Shown here: piece by piece, positions 55,201 through 63,212 of the stretch
Layout of the letters: each line of letters begins with the position of its first letter
Position numbering within the stretch: the stretch's first letter is position 1
The notes under the pieces: model-generated
What the model was told of the DNA's origin: nothing
Database searches by the model: none
What the model saw: only the letters and a program-made list of their open reading frames with translations
Made by a program: the position numbers and the translations under genes
From: a virus
DNA length: 64,000 bases
Strand: one strand, 5' to 3'
IMG/VR virus record: IMGVR_UViG_3300028800_000005
Location: 48,018-112,017 of that record

Positions 55201-56613
55201 GTGACCTACCGAACTCTTACCGAAGCCGCTGATGCGATCCCTGGGATACGGGCGGTACTGCTGTCCGGGTCAGGGCACCTGTCTGCGGCCCAGGAAATCA
55301 AGGATTCATTCGGGTACTCCACGTCCGAGAAGTCCGTCCGGCGCTGGCGCTCGGAAAGGCACCTGGAGATTGGGACGGAGCCGTTCGCGGACGATCCGGA
55401 ACTAGCCGAAGACATCGGGAACGGCATGGACCTCGGTGACGAGGAAAATGTTACCGTCCCTGGCTGGTCCGGTTTCCAGGAGGATGACCGGGCGGGGCTG
55501 CACTCTAAGCTGGACACGGCCCTGGCTGCCGTGAACGCGAACCCGGACGACGTCGCTGGTCTCCGTGTCTCCCAGTACCAGACGATTACCAAGGACAAGG
55601 CCGGGGACGCGCACGTCCACGATCTGTACGCGGTCAAGCTCCTGGTCCGTACTAAGGACGTAACGCCGGAGTGGCTCCTTATTCAGCCCGCTACCCCCAC
55701 CGTCGTGCACGCGGTTAAGAGCAGTGGCCACAAGCGCAGCGGGGAGCAGGTCGCGGTGATCCTCCCGGACCCGCAGATCGGTTACCGGTTCTTTATCGAT
55801 GACCAGACCTTTGACCCGTTCCACGACGAGGCCGCGATGAACGTAGCCCTCCAGGTCGTCCGTGACGTCTCCCCGGACATGGTTATCCACCTGGGGGACT
55901 TTCAGGACTTCCCGGCATTCAGCCGGTATGAGCAGGAGCAGGCTTTCGCCGCGACGACACAGCGGGGACTCGACCGGGGGCACCAGTTCCTGGCCGAAGT
56001 CAAGGCAGTGGCCCCGGATGCCCGGCAGGTCGTCATGGAGGGTAACCATGACAAACGCCTCCAGACAATGATCGTGAATAACGCCCTGGCGGCATTCGGA
56101 CTTAAGCGGGCCGGGAGCGTCGACAAGTGGCCCGTCCTGTCCCTGCCGTACCTGCTCAGGTTCGAGGAACTCGGCGTGGAGTACATCGAGGGGTACCCGG
56201 CCGGGCAGTTCTGGCTGAATGACCACCTCAGGATCATCCACGGGCTGAAGGTCCGAAGCTCGCAGAGTACCGCGTCGGCCGTCGTCCACGACGATGACGT
56301 GTCTACGATCTTCGGTCACATCCACCGCGTGGAGACCCAGTACCTCACAAGGCAGAACAGGAACGGTGCTAAGACACTTGTAGCACATTCCCCCGGCTGT
56401 CTATGCCGGATTGACGGGGCGGTCCCCTCAGTCAAGGGGAGCACCGATCTTACCGGCCGTCCGGTGGAGTCATTCGAGAACTGGCAGCAGGGGATGTCCA
56501 TCGTCCGGTTCGAGCCAGGGGACGGGTCCTTTGCGATCGAGTCCCTGTTTATTGACACGCGGAACGGCCACAAGGTAAGGTTCGGGGGGAAGGTGTACTC
56601 GCCGGATGTTTAG
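55201..56613 (+). CDS. Metallophosphoesterase with N-terminal HTH-like region
   Basis: 470 residues from GTG 55201. Calcineurin-type motifs in order: LPDPQIGY, IHLGDFQDF, MEGNHDKR, IFGHIHR. The first ~60 residues look like an HTH (SAAQEIKDSFGYSTSEKSVR). Such phage enzymes may cleave DNA or nucleotides; substrate not predictable. Confidence 0.85.
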   Translation: MTYRTLTEAADAIPGIRAVLLSGSGHLSAAQEIKDSFGYSTSEKSVRRWRSERHLEIGTEPFADDPELAEDIGNGMDLGDEENVTVPGWSGFQEDDRAGLHSKLDTALAAVNANPDDVAGLRVSQYQTITKDKAGDAHVHDLYAVKLLVRTKDVTPEWLLIQPATPTVVHAVKSSGHKRSGEQVAVILPDPQIGYRFFIDDQTFDPFHDEAAMNVALQVVRDVSPDMVIHLGDFQDFPAFSRYEQEQAFAATTQRGLDRGHQFLAEVKAVAPDARQVVMEGNHDKRLQTMIVNNALAAFGLKRAGSVDKWPVLSLPYLLRFEELGVEYIEGYPAGQFWLNDHLRIIHGLKVRSSQSTASAVVHDDDVSTIFGHIHRVETQYLTRQNRNGAKTLVAHSPGCLCRIDGAVPSVKGSTDLTGRPVESFENWQQGMSIVRFEPGDGSFAIESLFIDTRNGHKVRFGGKVYSPDV

Positions 56614-56827
56614 GCCGGAGTACTGGAACTACACCATAGAGACTATCTCGGGACCGGCAGTCGACCGGCTGCTGTGCGAGGAACTAACACAGGAGGCACG
56701 CGAGAATGAACTTCGAGACAAGGCTAGGCCTGTACGCCGGGGCCAACAAGCTCCCCGAGCAGAACGCGCACCGGAAGGTTCTGGGCAAGGACGGGCTAAC
56801 GGGGGCGCAGCGCCGTCGCCTGCTTAA
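56606..56827 (+). CDS. Small protein, real end uncertain
   Basis: The first ~38 residues (from ATG 56606, overlapping the previous stop) look protein-like; the rest is Pro/Arg/Gly-rich and overlaps the next gene by 122 bases. A TGA in another frame at 56707 would give the usual ATGA coupling, the same pattern as at 18840. Confidence 0.45.
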   Translation: MFRPEYWNYTIETISGPAVDRLLCEELTQEARENELRDKARPVRRGQQAPRAERAPEGSGQGRANGGAAPSPA

Positions 56828-56888
56828 GAAGGACCGGAGCCAGTTCGCGGCCGAGGTCGGGGCTGAGAGCGACAAGGGGACTAAGTGA
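56706..56888 (+). CDS. Small basic hypothetical protein
   Basis: 60 residues. AGGAGG upstream. Basic and polar (QRRRLLKKDRSQFAAE). Function unknown. Confidence 0.66.
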   Translation: MNFETRLGLYAGANKLPEQNAHRKVLGKDGLTGAQRRRLLKKDRSQFAAEVGAESDKGTK

Positions 56889-57079
56889 GTACGGACGACG
56901 TCGAAGCCTTCACCAGGAACCCTTACCTGGCTGTAGCGAATAAGGGATCGGATCTCTTCCACGTGCAGTACTTTGGCCCGGGAGGGTACTACCACTACCA
57001 CCTGGAAGACGGTTACTGCACGGACAAACACTGCGCCACTTCCGTTCCCGAGGAGGTACTACGCGATGGTTATCGGTAA
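56885..57079 (+). CDS. Small hypothetical protein
   Basis: 64 residues from GTG 56885. Aromatic beta-rich (FHVQYFGPGGYYHYHL) with two Cys. Function unknown. Confidence 0.66.
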   Translation: MSTDDVEAFTRNPYLAVANKGSDLFHVQYFGPGGYYHYHLEDGYCTDKHCATSVPEEVLRDGYR

Positions 57080-57227
57080 CCTTCTCCCGGCGATCCTTAA
57101 GAGGACGCCCCGGAGGGCGCGTACGGTGTCCCTGAAGTTCGAGACCCCCGAGGCGTCCCAGCGGTTCGAGCAGTGGCTTCATGCCGAGGGGTTCCCCCTC
57201 TGGCAGGACTACGAGCCCTACGAGTAA
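57066..57227 (+). CDS. Small hypothetical protein (53 aa)
   Basis: ATG 57066 chosen; the longer in-frame reading overlaps the previous gene. RTVSLKFETPEASQRFEQWL suggests strand-helix. Function unknown. Confidence 0.64.
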   Translation: MVIGNLLPAILKRTPRRARTVSLKFETPEASQRFEQWLHAEGFPLWQDYEPYE

Positions 57228-57239
57228 ACAGTCAACCGT

Positions 57240-57278
57240 GCTCGGCTCTCTGGTAATATTACAGTGAGCCGAGCTTTT
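57240..57278 (+). terminator. Intrinsic terminator containing TAATATTAC
   Basis: GCTCGGCTC (57240-57248) pairs exactly with GAGCCGAGC (57266-57274), followed by TTTT. The loop carries TAATATTAC (57254-57262). TTGACC with a 17-bp spacer and ATAAAT (57282-57310) follow as a possible promoter. Confidence 0.75.
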
Positions 57279-57308
57279 CGTTTGACCTAATGTCCGGAGC
57301 AAAAATAA

Positions 57309-57632
57309 ATGAGTGCCATACTGGCGTTTGCGGTCATCTTTCCGTGCATTGTGGTCATCGGAGGGGTTGTCCTCGCCCTGGTCCGTATCGATGTCCAGAG
57401 GTGGATTCTGAAGGAGGTCGTCTCACTGCTGAAGAATGATGACACTCCCGTCGCGGTATACGCGCACCAGAGCCGCGAGGAGGCGAAAGCCGCCCGGAAG
57501 GAAGCCGAGGCGGTCAAGGAAGCAGCCAGCGCGCTCCGGCAGGACGTAGCGGAGACGCACACGGACGTACGTCAGATTCGGGACCTTCTTATCCAGCATA
57601 TTTCCGACCGCGAAATCCACAAGGGGCTGTAA
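57309..57632 (+). CDS. Membrane-anchored coiled-coil protein
   Basis: 107 residues. One N-terminal span (5-27), then a long charged helix (EEAKAARKEAEAVKEAASAL). Size and layout recall small phage membrane proteins near lysis genes. Function unknown. Confidence 0.7.
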   Translation: MSAILAFAVIFPCIVVIGGVVLALVRIDVQRWILKEVVSLLKNDDTPVAVYAHQSREEAKAARKEAEAVKEAASALRQDVAETHTDVRQIRDLLIQHISDREIHKGL

Positions 57633-57859
57633 TGGATAACGAGTACGCCGACGCGAAGACGGAGTGGTCGGACTGGAACGCTAATACCGCGTTCAACACC
57701 GGGCTGGCCAAGGCCAAGGGTACACCCGGTATACAGGCCAGGTCACGTAATGCCGAGTTCCAGACGGCAGCGAGCCGCCCGCACATGGAGCCGGGCCGGT
57801 TCACGGACCAGATGCTAGCGCGCGCCTGCCATGCAGGAAAGCAATACGCGGGGGTGTAG
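57632..57859 (+). CDS. Small hypothetical protein
   Basis: 75 residues, Ala/Asn/Trp-containing helix and polar tail. TAATG-coupled to the previous gene. Function unknown. Confidence 0.66.
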   Translation: MDNEYADAKTEWSDWNANTAFNTGLAKAKGTPGIQARSRNAEFQTAASRPHMEPGRFTDQMLARACHAGKQYAGV

Positions 57860-57862
57860 CCT

Positions 57863-58033
57863 GTGCCCTTTAAATCCGAAGCCCAGCGCAAGTTTCTTTA
57901 CGCTAACCAACCTGAAGTTGCCGAGCAGTGGTCCGAGGAAGACAAGAAGAAGCGCAAGGGCCGAAAGGACGAGCACAAGAAGCACCAGCGGGCCAAGCAC
58001 TTCGAGGAGGGCAGTGGCCGTGGCAGCGACTGA
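57863..58033 (+). CDS. Conserved small basic phage protein (56 aa)
   Basis: GTG 57863. PFKSEAQRKFLYANQPEVAE matches a short protein found in many phages (PFKS-AQ-R-F-YA-P-A pattern), with a poly-Lys/Glu tail. Function unknown; overlaps the tagged gene at 58020. Confidence 0.75.
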   Translation: MPFKSEAQRKFLYANQPEVAEQWSEEDKKKRKGRKDEHKKHQRAKHFEEGSGRGSD

Positions 58034-58520
58034 TAACATGAATAAGGTTCAGTTCTACCACGGGAATGCGACCCCTCTGGAAGAGGGTGACGTAATCGAG
58101 CCGGGGCACCGGGCTAACTGGAGTAAAGACCTTACTAAGGACTCGAAGCACCAGTACGCGTTCGCGACGACGAACCTCACGGATGCCGTCCGTTACGCTG
58201 GCCGCGCGGAATACAAGCAGCAGAACCGGAATATGGACCGGGCCTACGAGGAGCATTTCCCCGGCGTCCCTCGCGGCGCGGTAACAATGGGGATGCGCAA
58301 GAAGGCCGGTCTCGAATCCGATGACGCCCTGACGGGAAACGTCTCAGGGCATATCTACAAGGTTGAGCCGGTCGACTCCTCCTCGGTCTCCGTCGACCCG
58401 GAGGACGAGAACAGGAAGCGCGGGAAGGACCCGGATGCTTTCCGGAGCAAGGCAGGCTGGCGGGTTACCGGTAAGGTCCCGTACCAGGAGGCGCGGAAGC
58501 AAGCGGGGTTCAAGTACTAA
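58020..58520 (+). CDS. Arr-like mono-ADP-ribosyltransferase 4, tagged
   Basis: 166 residues from GTG 58020 with GAGGAGG upstream. Block VAATDNMNKVQF, YHG (His14), GDVIEPGH, YAFATTNLTDAVRYAG, HIYKVEPV, then VDPEDE and FRSKAGWRV. An insertion of about 40 residues (YKQQNRNM to the HIYKVEP strand) makes it the longest copy. Gln-type variation at the third motif (DPED) should be checked for activity. Confidence 0.75.
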   Translation: MAATDNMNKVQFYHGNATPLEEGDVIEPGHRANWSKDLTKDSKHQYAFATTNLTDAVRYAGRAEYKQQNRNMDRAYEEHFPGVPRGAVTMGMRKKAGLESDDALTGNVSGHIYKVEPVDSSSVSVDPEDENRKRGKDPDAFRSKAGWRVTGKVPYQEARKQAGFKY

Positions 58521-58849
58521 TGAGCGCGCGCGAGAACCTTAATCCCCAGCAGTTCTTTCACGGGACGCAGGAAGAGGTCAGCCCTGGCGACGTTATCAAG
58601 CCCGCCGTTGCGGCCGGTAAGGACATTAACTTCCCGGGACTGAGTTCCCCGGAGCACGCCTACGCCACCAAGAGCAAGCGCGATGCTAAGTTCTACGGAA
58701 GCCATGGGGGCAGCTACCCGGACACGAACGTCTACAAGGTGGCCCCCGTGAACCCGGCCGATGTTGAGCCGGACCCGAACGAGTACGCGGCTAACCCCCG
58801 CATGCACAAGGACTTCCGGTCTAAGTCCGGATTCAAGGTGGTGTCCTAA
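58520..58849 (+). CDS. Arr-like mono-ADP-ribosyltransferase 5, tagged
   Basis: 109 residues. Block MSARENLNPQQF, FHG (His14), GDVIKPAV, EHAYATKSKRDAKFYGS, VYKVAPVNPADVEPDPN, FRSKSGFKV. TAATG-coupled to copy 4 and to the next tagged gene. Confidence 0.78.
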   Translation: MSARENLNPQQFFHGTQEEVSPGDVIKPAVAAGKDINFPGLSSPEHAYATKSKRDAKFYGSHGGSYPDTNVYKVAPVNPADVEPDPNEYAANPRMHKDFRSKSGFKVVS

Positions 58850-59157
58850 TGAGCGCTCAGGACCATCTCTCGCCCCACCAGTTCAAGCACCCGAAGCTTC
58901 GCGAGGTTGGCGGGGCACTCGCCATGACCGCCGTGCTTGGCGGGGGAGTAGTCGCCCACGTTCCGTTTGACTCGGACCACGCATTCCGAGGGGCGTACGG
59001 TGTCGCATACAAGAAGCCACCGGTCGGCCAGAGGAGTGACGAGCGTGATGCTTACACTACGGCGAGTAGCAAGATTCGCGGGCAAAAGGTGACGGCCGAG
59101 TGGAATTCGTCTAACGCGCAGCTCGGGCACACTGAGTCCCATCTGGACATCATGTAA
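58849..59157 (+). CDS. Tagged protein of unknown function
   Basis: 102 residues. Block MSAQDHLSPHQF, then an unrelated body: GGALAMTAVLGGGVVAHVPF could be a membrane or hydrophobic segment, followed by a polar domain. Coupled to the ADP-ribosyltransferase before it. Confidence 0.72.
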   Translation: MSAQDHLSPHQFKHPKLREVGGALAMTAVLGGGVVAHVPFDSDHAFRGAYGVAYKKPPVGQRSDERDAYTTASSKIRGQKVTAEWNSSNAQLGHTESHLDIM

Positions 59158-59465
59158 TGCCGAACAGAGACTTTAATGAGCTTGTCGACGTCCTGCGGCC
59201 CCCTGCTCCGGAGATCCCCCGGGCCGAGCAGCTCGAACGGGAGCGGCTAGGGATCTTCTACAGCCATGAGCCAGGGACGGCCCTGCACGCCCCGGAGAAC
59301 CCCGCTCGCGAGTTCCAGCCCGACAACGGGCCAGTTGAGCCGATCCCGATGGGCCGGGCCGCTGTGTGCGTCCTGGACGAGCGCGGGGGGCATGTCCGTC
59401 TTGGGGAGAACTGCCCGCACTTCGAGGGCTACGACCGGGACACTGTGACCGAGGTAACACTCTAA
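59157..59465 (+). CDS. Hypothetical protein
   Basis: 102 residues, Pro/Glu-rich with a C-terminal beta part (CVLDERGGHVRLGENCP). TAATG-coupled. Function unknown. Confidence 0.68.
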   Translation: MPNRDFNELVDVLRPPAPEIPRAEQLERERLGIFYSHEPGTALHAPENPAREFQPDNGPVEPIPMGRAAVCVLDERGGHVRLGENCPHFEGYDRDTVTEVTL

Positions 59466-59528
59466 CTGGTTCCGCGAGGGCGGCCCACCGGGTAAGCTCA
59501 AGGTACAAGCCAACCGGAGGGGGACCCG

Positions 59529-59684
59529 ATGCAAGCCGAACTTCTGACCTACAAGATCACCTGGTCCGACGCGCACGACGAGGCGCACATAGTGGTCCGC
59601 TTCGGTGCCGAGCTAGCGCGCCAGTACATCAACGCGGTGTTCAACACCCCCGGATGCACGCTTCTGCGAGTGGAGACCGCATGA
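59529..59684 (+). CDS. Small hypothetical protein (51 aa)
   Basis: ATG 59529 after GGAGGGGGAC; TAAGCT about 35 bases upstream may be a -10. Strand-helix-strand layout. Function unknown. Confidence 0.66.
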   Translation: MQAELLTYKITWSDAHDEAHIVVRFGAELARQYINAVFNTPGCTLLRVETA

Positions 59685-59863
59685 GTACCAAGCCGGAGCT
59701 GTTCAGCTTCTACCAGTGGCCCCATACGCACATCGTCCACATCACCCACGCCAACCCCGATGGCACTGTGACCATACAGCGCGTCAGCGGGGTTACCGCG
59801 AACGGCGGCATATGGTTCGGGGTTCCCCAATCCAAGCTCACCAGGGTTAGGAGCACGGCATGA
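59681..59863 (+). CDS. Small hypothetical protein
   Basis: 60 residues from ATG 59681 in ATGA coupling. Beta-rich (HIVHITHANPDGTVTIQRV). Function unknown. Confidence 0.66.
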   Translation: MSTKPELFSFYQWPHTHIVHITHANPDGTVTIQRVSGVTANGGIWFGVPQSKLTRVRSTA

Positions 59864-60810
59864 GCGGCCAGGACAAGATTTACGAGATGATCACCGAGCG
59901 GATGATCGCCCAGCTCGAAGCTGGCGTCGTCCCGTGGCGGAAGCCCTGGGCAGCCGCCGGGATCGGGGTCCCTAGGAACATCAAGTCCGGCAAGGGCTAC
60001 CGTGGCGTTAACGTCTTCCTGCTCGCCGGAGACTACACGTCCCCCTGGTGGGGCACCTACGACCAGATGGCCGAGAAGTCCGGGGCCAGGAAGGTTTCCG
60101 ATAACTCCCGGCGCGGGAACCACTGGGAGAAGGACGGCGAGTACTGGACCGGCCTTAAGGGCGAGAAGTCGACGGTCATCGTCTTCTGGAAGCGCCTGGT
60201 CGTGGACGACAAGGAATCGGAGAACGGCAAGAAGGTCATCCCGATGCTCCGTTACTTCCACGTCTTCAATGCCGAGCAGGTCCAGGGCATCCCTGAGAAG
60301 TACCTCGCCCCGAAGACTCCGGAGACAGTGGACCCGGACGTGGTCCTTGAGACCGCGCAGAATATCCACGACGAGTACCTGGCGCGAGAGGGTGCACCCC
60401 GTTACCGCGAGACCGGTAACCGGGCGTTCTATAACCTGGAAGACGGGGACACGATTACCGTCCCCGCCCGCGCTGCCTTCCCGGACGAGCGTGATTACCA
60501 CAGCACGCGGTTCCATGAGGAGACGCACTCCACCGGGCACTCCAGCCGCTGTGACCGTCCTGGCGTCGTTAACTTCGACCACTTCGGGACCGGCCAGTAC
60601 GCCAAGGAAGAACTCGTCGCGGAAATGGGCGCGTCGATGCTTATGGCTATCGCGGGCATCGAGACCAAGGAAACGTTCGAGAACTCGGCCGCGTACGTCC
60701 AGAACTGGCTCAAGAACCTCAAGGACGACCACAAGCTGGTAGTGGCCGCAGCGGGTCAGGCACAGAAGGCAGTGGACCACATTCTAGGCGTTACCTACGA
60801 GGAGGCATGA
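59860..60810 (+). CDS. ArdC-like antirestriction protein
   Basis: 316 residues. N-terminal ssDNA-binding domain (KIYEMITERMIAQLEAGVVP, then WRKPW) and C-terminal zincin-like domain with FHEETHSTGH, the H-E-x-x-H of ArdC proteins. ArdC-type proteins protect incoming ssDNA from restriction and occur on plasmids and phages. Full length for the family. Strongly GC-ending codons suggest high expression. Confidence 0.87.
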   Translation: MSGQDKIYEMITERMIAQLEAGVVPWRKPWAAAGIGVPRNIKSGKGYRGVNVFLLAGDYTSPWWGTYDQMAEKSGARKVSDNSRRGNHWEKDGEYWTGLKGEKSTVIVFWKRLVVDDKESENGKKVIPMLRYFHVFNAEQVQGIPEKYLAPKTPETVDPDVVLETAQNIHDEYLAREGAPRYRETGNRAFYNLEDGDTITVPARAAFPDERDYHSTRFHEETHSTGHSSRCDRPGVVNFDHFGTGQYAKEELVAEMGASMLMAIAGIETKETFENSAAYVQNWLKNLKDDHKLVVAAAGQAQKAVDHILGVTYEEA

Positions 60811-61052
60811 TGGAAATCCGTAACCACCCGGACCAGTTCACCCTGACCGACAAGGAGACATTTGAACTCCTGACGGACCTGGGGGCGTCCCAGGACGCCG
60901 CGACCGAGTCCGTTAACTGGTCGCACGAGCATGGCTTCGCGCGGGCTCCCCTGGGCAAGTGGTACGTCCAGGTTGACCACGCCGGGGACCGGAAGTTCAT
61001 CGTGTCGGTCCATGCTAAGCGCGCCAGTAAGGTGACCCGGGACATCCGGTAG
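60810..61052 (+). CDS. Small hypothetical protein
   Basis: 80 residues; ATG 60810 chosen over 60807 for spacing to GAGGAGG. alpha/beta layout (GKWYVQVDHAGDRKFIVSV). Function unknown. Confidence 0.68.
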   Translation: MEIRNHPDQFTLTDKETFELLTDLGASQDAATESVNWSHEHGFARAPLGKWYVQVDHAGDRKFIVSVHAKRASKVTRDIR

Positions 61053-61061
61053 ACTAGACCC

Positions 61062-61415
61062 ATGAGTAGTCGAAAGGCAGAGTTCTGGAAGACCCTCCAG
61101 GCCGCGAAGCTTCAGGTCAAGCAGTCCGAGTCCGAGGGTGACCTCCGGCGTGACATGTTCTACGCGTCAAAGCCGGGTCCCCCCGACATCGACTTCGACC
61201 CTACTCCAAGCTCTGACCGGTCGAATCCCCGGACTGCCGCGATGCAGTACTGGCAGGATCAGCAGGTCATGCGGATTTCCTGGGGGGACGGCGGGACCCC
61301 GTACCTCTATTACGACGTCTCCCCGGACGAGGCTAGGCGCTTTACCAAGGTGACCAGCCCCGGGCGGTTCGTGAACGGTACTCTCAATATGCACGCCTAT
61401 GGCAAAGACCAGTAA
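61062..61415 (+). CDS. KTSC-domain protein
   Basis: 117 residues. The C-terminal half, VMRISWGDGGTPYLYYDVSP and FTKVTSPGRFVNGTLN, follows the KTSC domain pattern (short beta domain found in phage and bacterial proteins). N-terminal half is basic and helical. Function of the domain unknown. Confidence 0.7.
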   Translation: MSSRKAEFWKTLQAAKLQVKQSESEGDLRRDMFYASKPGPPDIDFDPTPSSDRSNPRTAAMQYWQDQQVMRISWGDGGTPYLYYDVSPDEARRFTKVTSPGRFVNGTLNMHAYGKDQ

Positions 61416-61478
61416 TTACCATTTGGCACAGCGGGGGGACTAGGCTCCTGCGCAGGAACACTAAAAGGGAGCACTGAC

Positions 61479-61916
61479 ATGGATCTCAAATGGAAGCTAC
61501 TCGGCTTGTGGTGGCGCATCCGGAGCTTTAACCCGCCAGTCATGGCGCGGCGCATCAAGCTAGCTCCGGACGCTGCCAGGGCCGACGTCGTCCGGACCTA
61601 CGAGACGGAGTACCCCTACCGGCCGGGCTACGGACTGGTACTGCACCTGTACGGCTCGCACGGCGTCCTCCTGGGCGTCCTGCAGCCTAAGGTGGACCTG
61701 GACGACGCCGCTATCGACGCGCGCCTCCTGCTGGCTCTCCGGGCCGCTGAGGGCCCCGCGTCCTGGCGGAAGCGGGCATGGCTGGCTGGCCGGGCCGCCA
61801 TCGATGCCGGGGACCTGATCGAGTACCACGCGCGCAGCGCGGAAGAGGCACGGGAGTTCTCTGACATGCTCGGCCTGGACGACTGGCGCACCAAGGTAGC
61901 CCGCGACGATGCGTAA
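61479..61916 (+). CDS. Hypothetical protein
   Basis: 145 residues. Trp/Arg-rich amphipathic start (WKLLGLWWRIRSF), then Arg/Ala-rich helices. ATG after AAAGGGAGC. Function unknown. Confidence 0.68.
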   Translation: MDLKWKLLGLWWRIRSFNPPVMARRIKLAPDAARADVVRTYETEYPYRPGYGLVLHLYGSHGVLLGVLQPKVDLDDAAIDARLLLALRAAEGPASWRKRAWLAGRAAIDAGDLIEYHARSAEEAREFSDMLGLDDWRTKVARDDA

Positions 61917-62151
61917 CAAGATCCAGGTAGTACCTGGCTGGGACCCGCACCGGTACGACAAGCTGGAGCGGAAGGTCCAGCGGCTGGATACCTCGCTGCT
62001 GCTGGACTACGCCGACGCGGCCGGGTCCGGCATGGCACGGGCGTTCGGGGACTTTCGCCGGGGCGGGGACACGGTGTCCCTGGAGGAGGTCCAGGAGGGC
62101 CTGATGTCACTGTGGGCGATCGTCCAGACCCTCAAGGCCAGGGCCGTTTGA
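61909..62151 (+). CDS. Small hypothetical protein
   Basis: 80 residues, helical. Overlaps the previous gene by 8 bases. Function unknown. Confidence 0.66.
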   Translation: MRNKIQVVPGWDPHRYDKLERKVQRLDTSLLLDYADAAGSGMARAFGDFRRGGDTVSLEEVQEGLMSLWAIVQTLKARAV

Positions 62152-62175
62152 CACCTGCGCAGGGCCGGGTAGACT
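62148..62175 (+). promoter_or_regulatory. Sigma70-like promoter
   Basis: TTGACA (62148-62153), 16-bp spacer, TAGACT (62170-62175), starting at the stop of the previous gene. Confidence 0.58.
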
Positions 62176-62203
62176 GAAGGTACACCTTGGAGGAGGGGTT
62201 CAG

Positions 62204-62611
62204 ATGACAGGCTACAGCACCGACCAGGAGCGCACCGCCCAGTTCTTCGACGACCTGAAGCAGCATCGCCACGAACAGAACGTGCGTACGGCCGAGACCG
62301 TCGCCGTCGCCGTCGCGGCAGGATACGCGGCTAGCCAGTGGGAGAAGAAGAACCAGGGGCGCAAGGCGGTCATCACGCAGATGTCCGACCCCGACCGAAG
62401 CTCCGCAGTCCGGGCCCGGCGAATCGGTGCCTGGCTCTGGGTGCTGGCCCTCCTGTTCCTGGTCCTGTGCCTGGCCCCCGCAGTCACCACGTCGTTTGTC
62501 TTCATCCCCGCGCTCGTCGCCGCATTCGCCGCAGGCGGGTTCCGGAAGTACGGTAACGACATCGTCGCGCGGGCAGCGACCCAGCTTCAACAGGAGGCAG
62601 CCAACTCATGA
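62204..62611 (+). CDS. Membrane protein
   Basis: 135 residues after GGAGGAGGGG. Charged N-terminal part, then two spans at about 75-92 and 94-112 (WLWVLALLFLVLCLAPAV). Function unknown. Confidence 0.7.
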   Translation: MTGYSTDQERTAQFFDDLKQHRHEQNVRTAETVAVAVAAGYAASQWEKKNQGRKAVITQMSDPDRSSAVRARRIGAWLWVLALLFLVLCLAPAVTTSFVFIPALVAAFAAGGFRKYGNDIVARAATQLQQEAANS

Positions 62612-62841
62612 TTATCCTGATACTCGCAATCGTGGCGCTCTGCATCGTGTACGACTGGAAGAATTCCCAGTACGTCTCACGGAACGTGAACATCGCCTAC
62701 GGCGTCTCAATTCTCTTTCTCGCCATCATCGGCCTGGGGATCATCGCCTTCGCGCTCATGATCGTGTCGGTAATCCACACCTATCTCGCCAAGCAAAAGG
62801 CGATCAAGGCCCGTAACGACCAGGACTGGGAGCGTAAGTGA
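62608..62841 (+). CDS. Small two-span membrane protein
   Basis: 77 residues; spans at 1-16 and 32-56, basic tail. ATGA-coupled to the membrane gene before it, possibly its partner. Function unknown. Confidence 0.7.
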   Translation: MIILILAIVALCIVYDWKNSQYVSRNVNIAYGVSILFLAIIGLGIIAFALMIVSVIHTYLAKQKAIKARNDQDWERK

Positions 62842-63212
62842 AGGTCTACCTAGCCGCTGACTACGCGCGGAAAGACGAGATCCAGGGCATCCGGGTTAGC
62901 CTGGAAGACCGGGGTGTCAAGGTCACCAGCCGCTGGCTGGACACGGCCGACGATGGCATTCCCTGGTCGGCCGAAGCAAAAATAGACCTGGACGACATCC
63001 GGGAGGCCGACGTGGTAGTCAGTTTCACCACGGGGGCGCACGCACGCGGGGGCAGGCATGCCGAGTTCGGCATTGCCGTCGCGCTGGACAAGGGCCTGAT
63101 CCTGGTTGGCCCGCGTGAGCATGTCTTCCATTTCCTTCCGGGTGTCCTGCTCCTGAATTCTGTCTCTGAACTTCTCTCCTGGGCCGATGTTTACACGGAG
63201 GCGCACCGCTGA
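62838..63212 (+). CDS. Nucleoside 2-deoxyribosyltransferase-like protein 2
   Basis: 124 residues from GTG 62838. KVYLAADYARKDEIQG, IDLDDIREADVVVSF and GGRHAEFGIAVALDKGLILV fit the family, with the Glu of HAEFG as probable nucleophile. Divergent from the 45973 copy. Confidence 0.75.
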   Translation: MKVYLAADYARKDEIQGIRVSLEDRGVKVTSRWLDTADDGIPWSAEAKIDLDDIREADVVVSFTTGAHARGGRHAEFGIAVALDKGLILVGPREHVFHFLPGVLLLNSVSELLSWADVYTEAHR

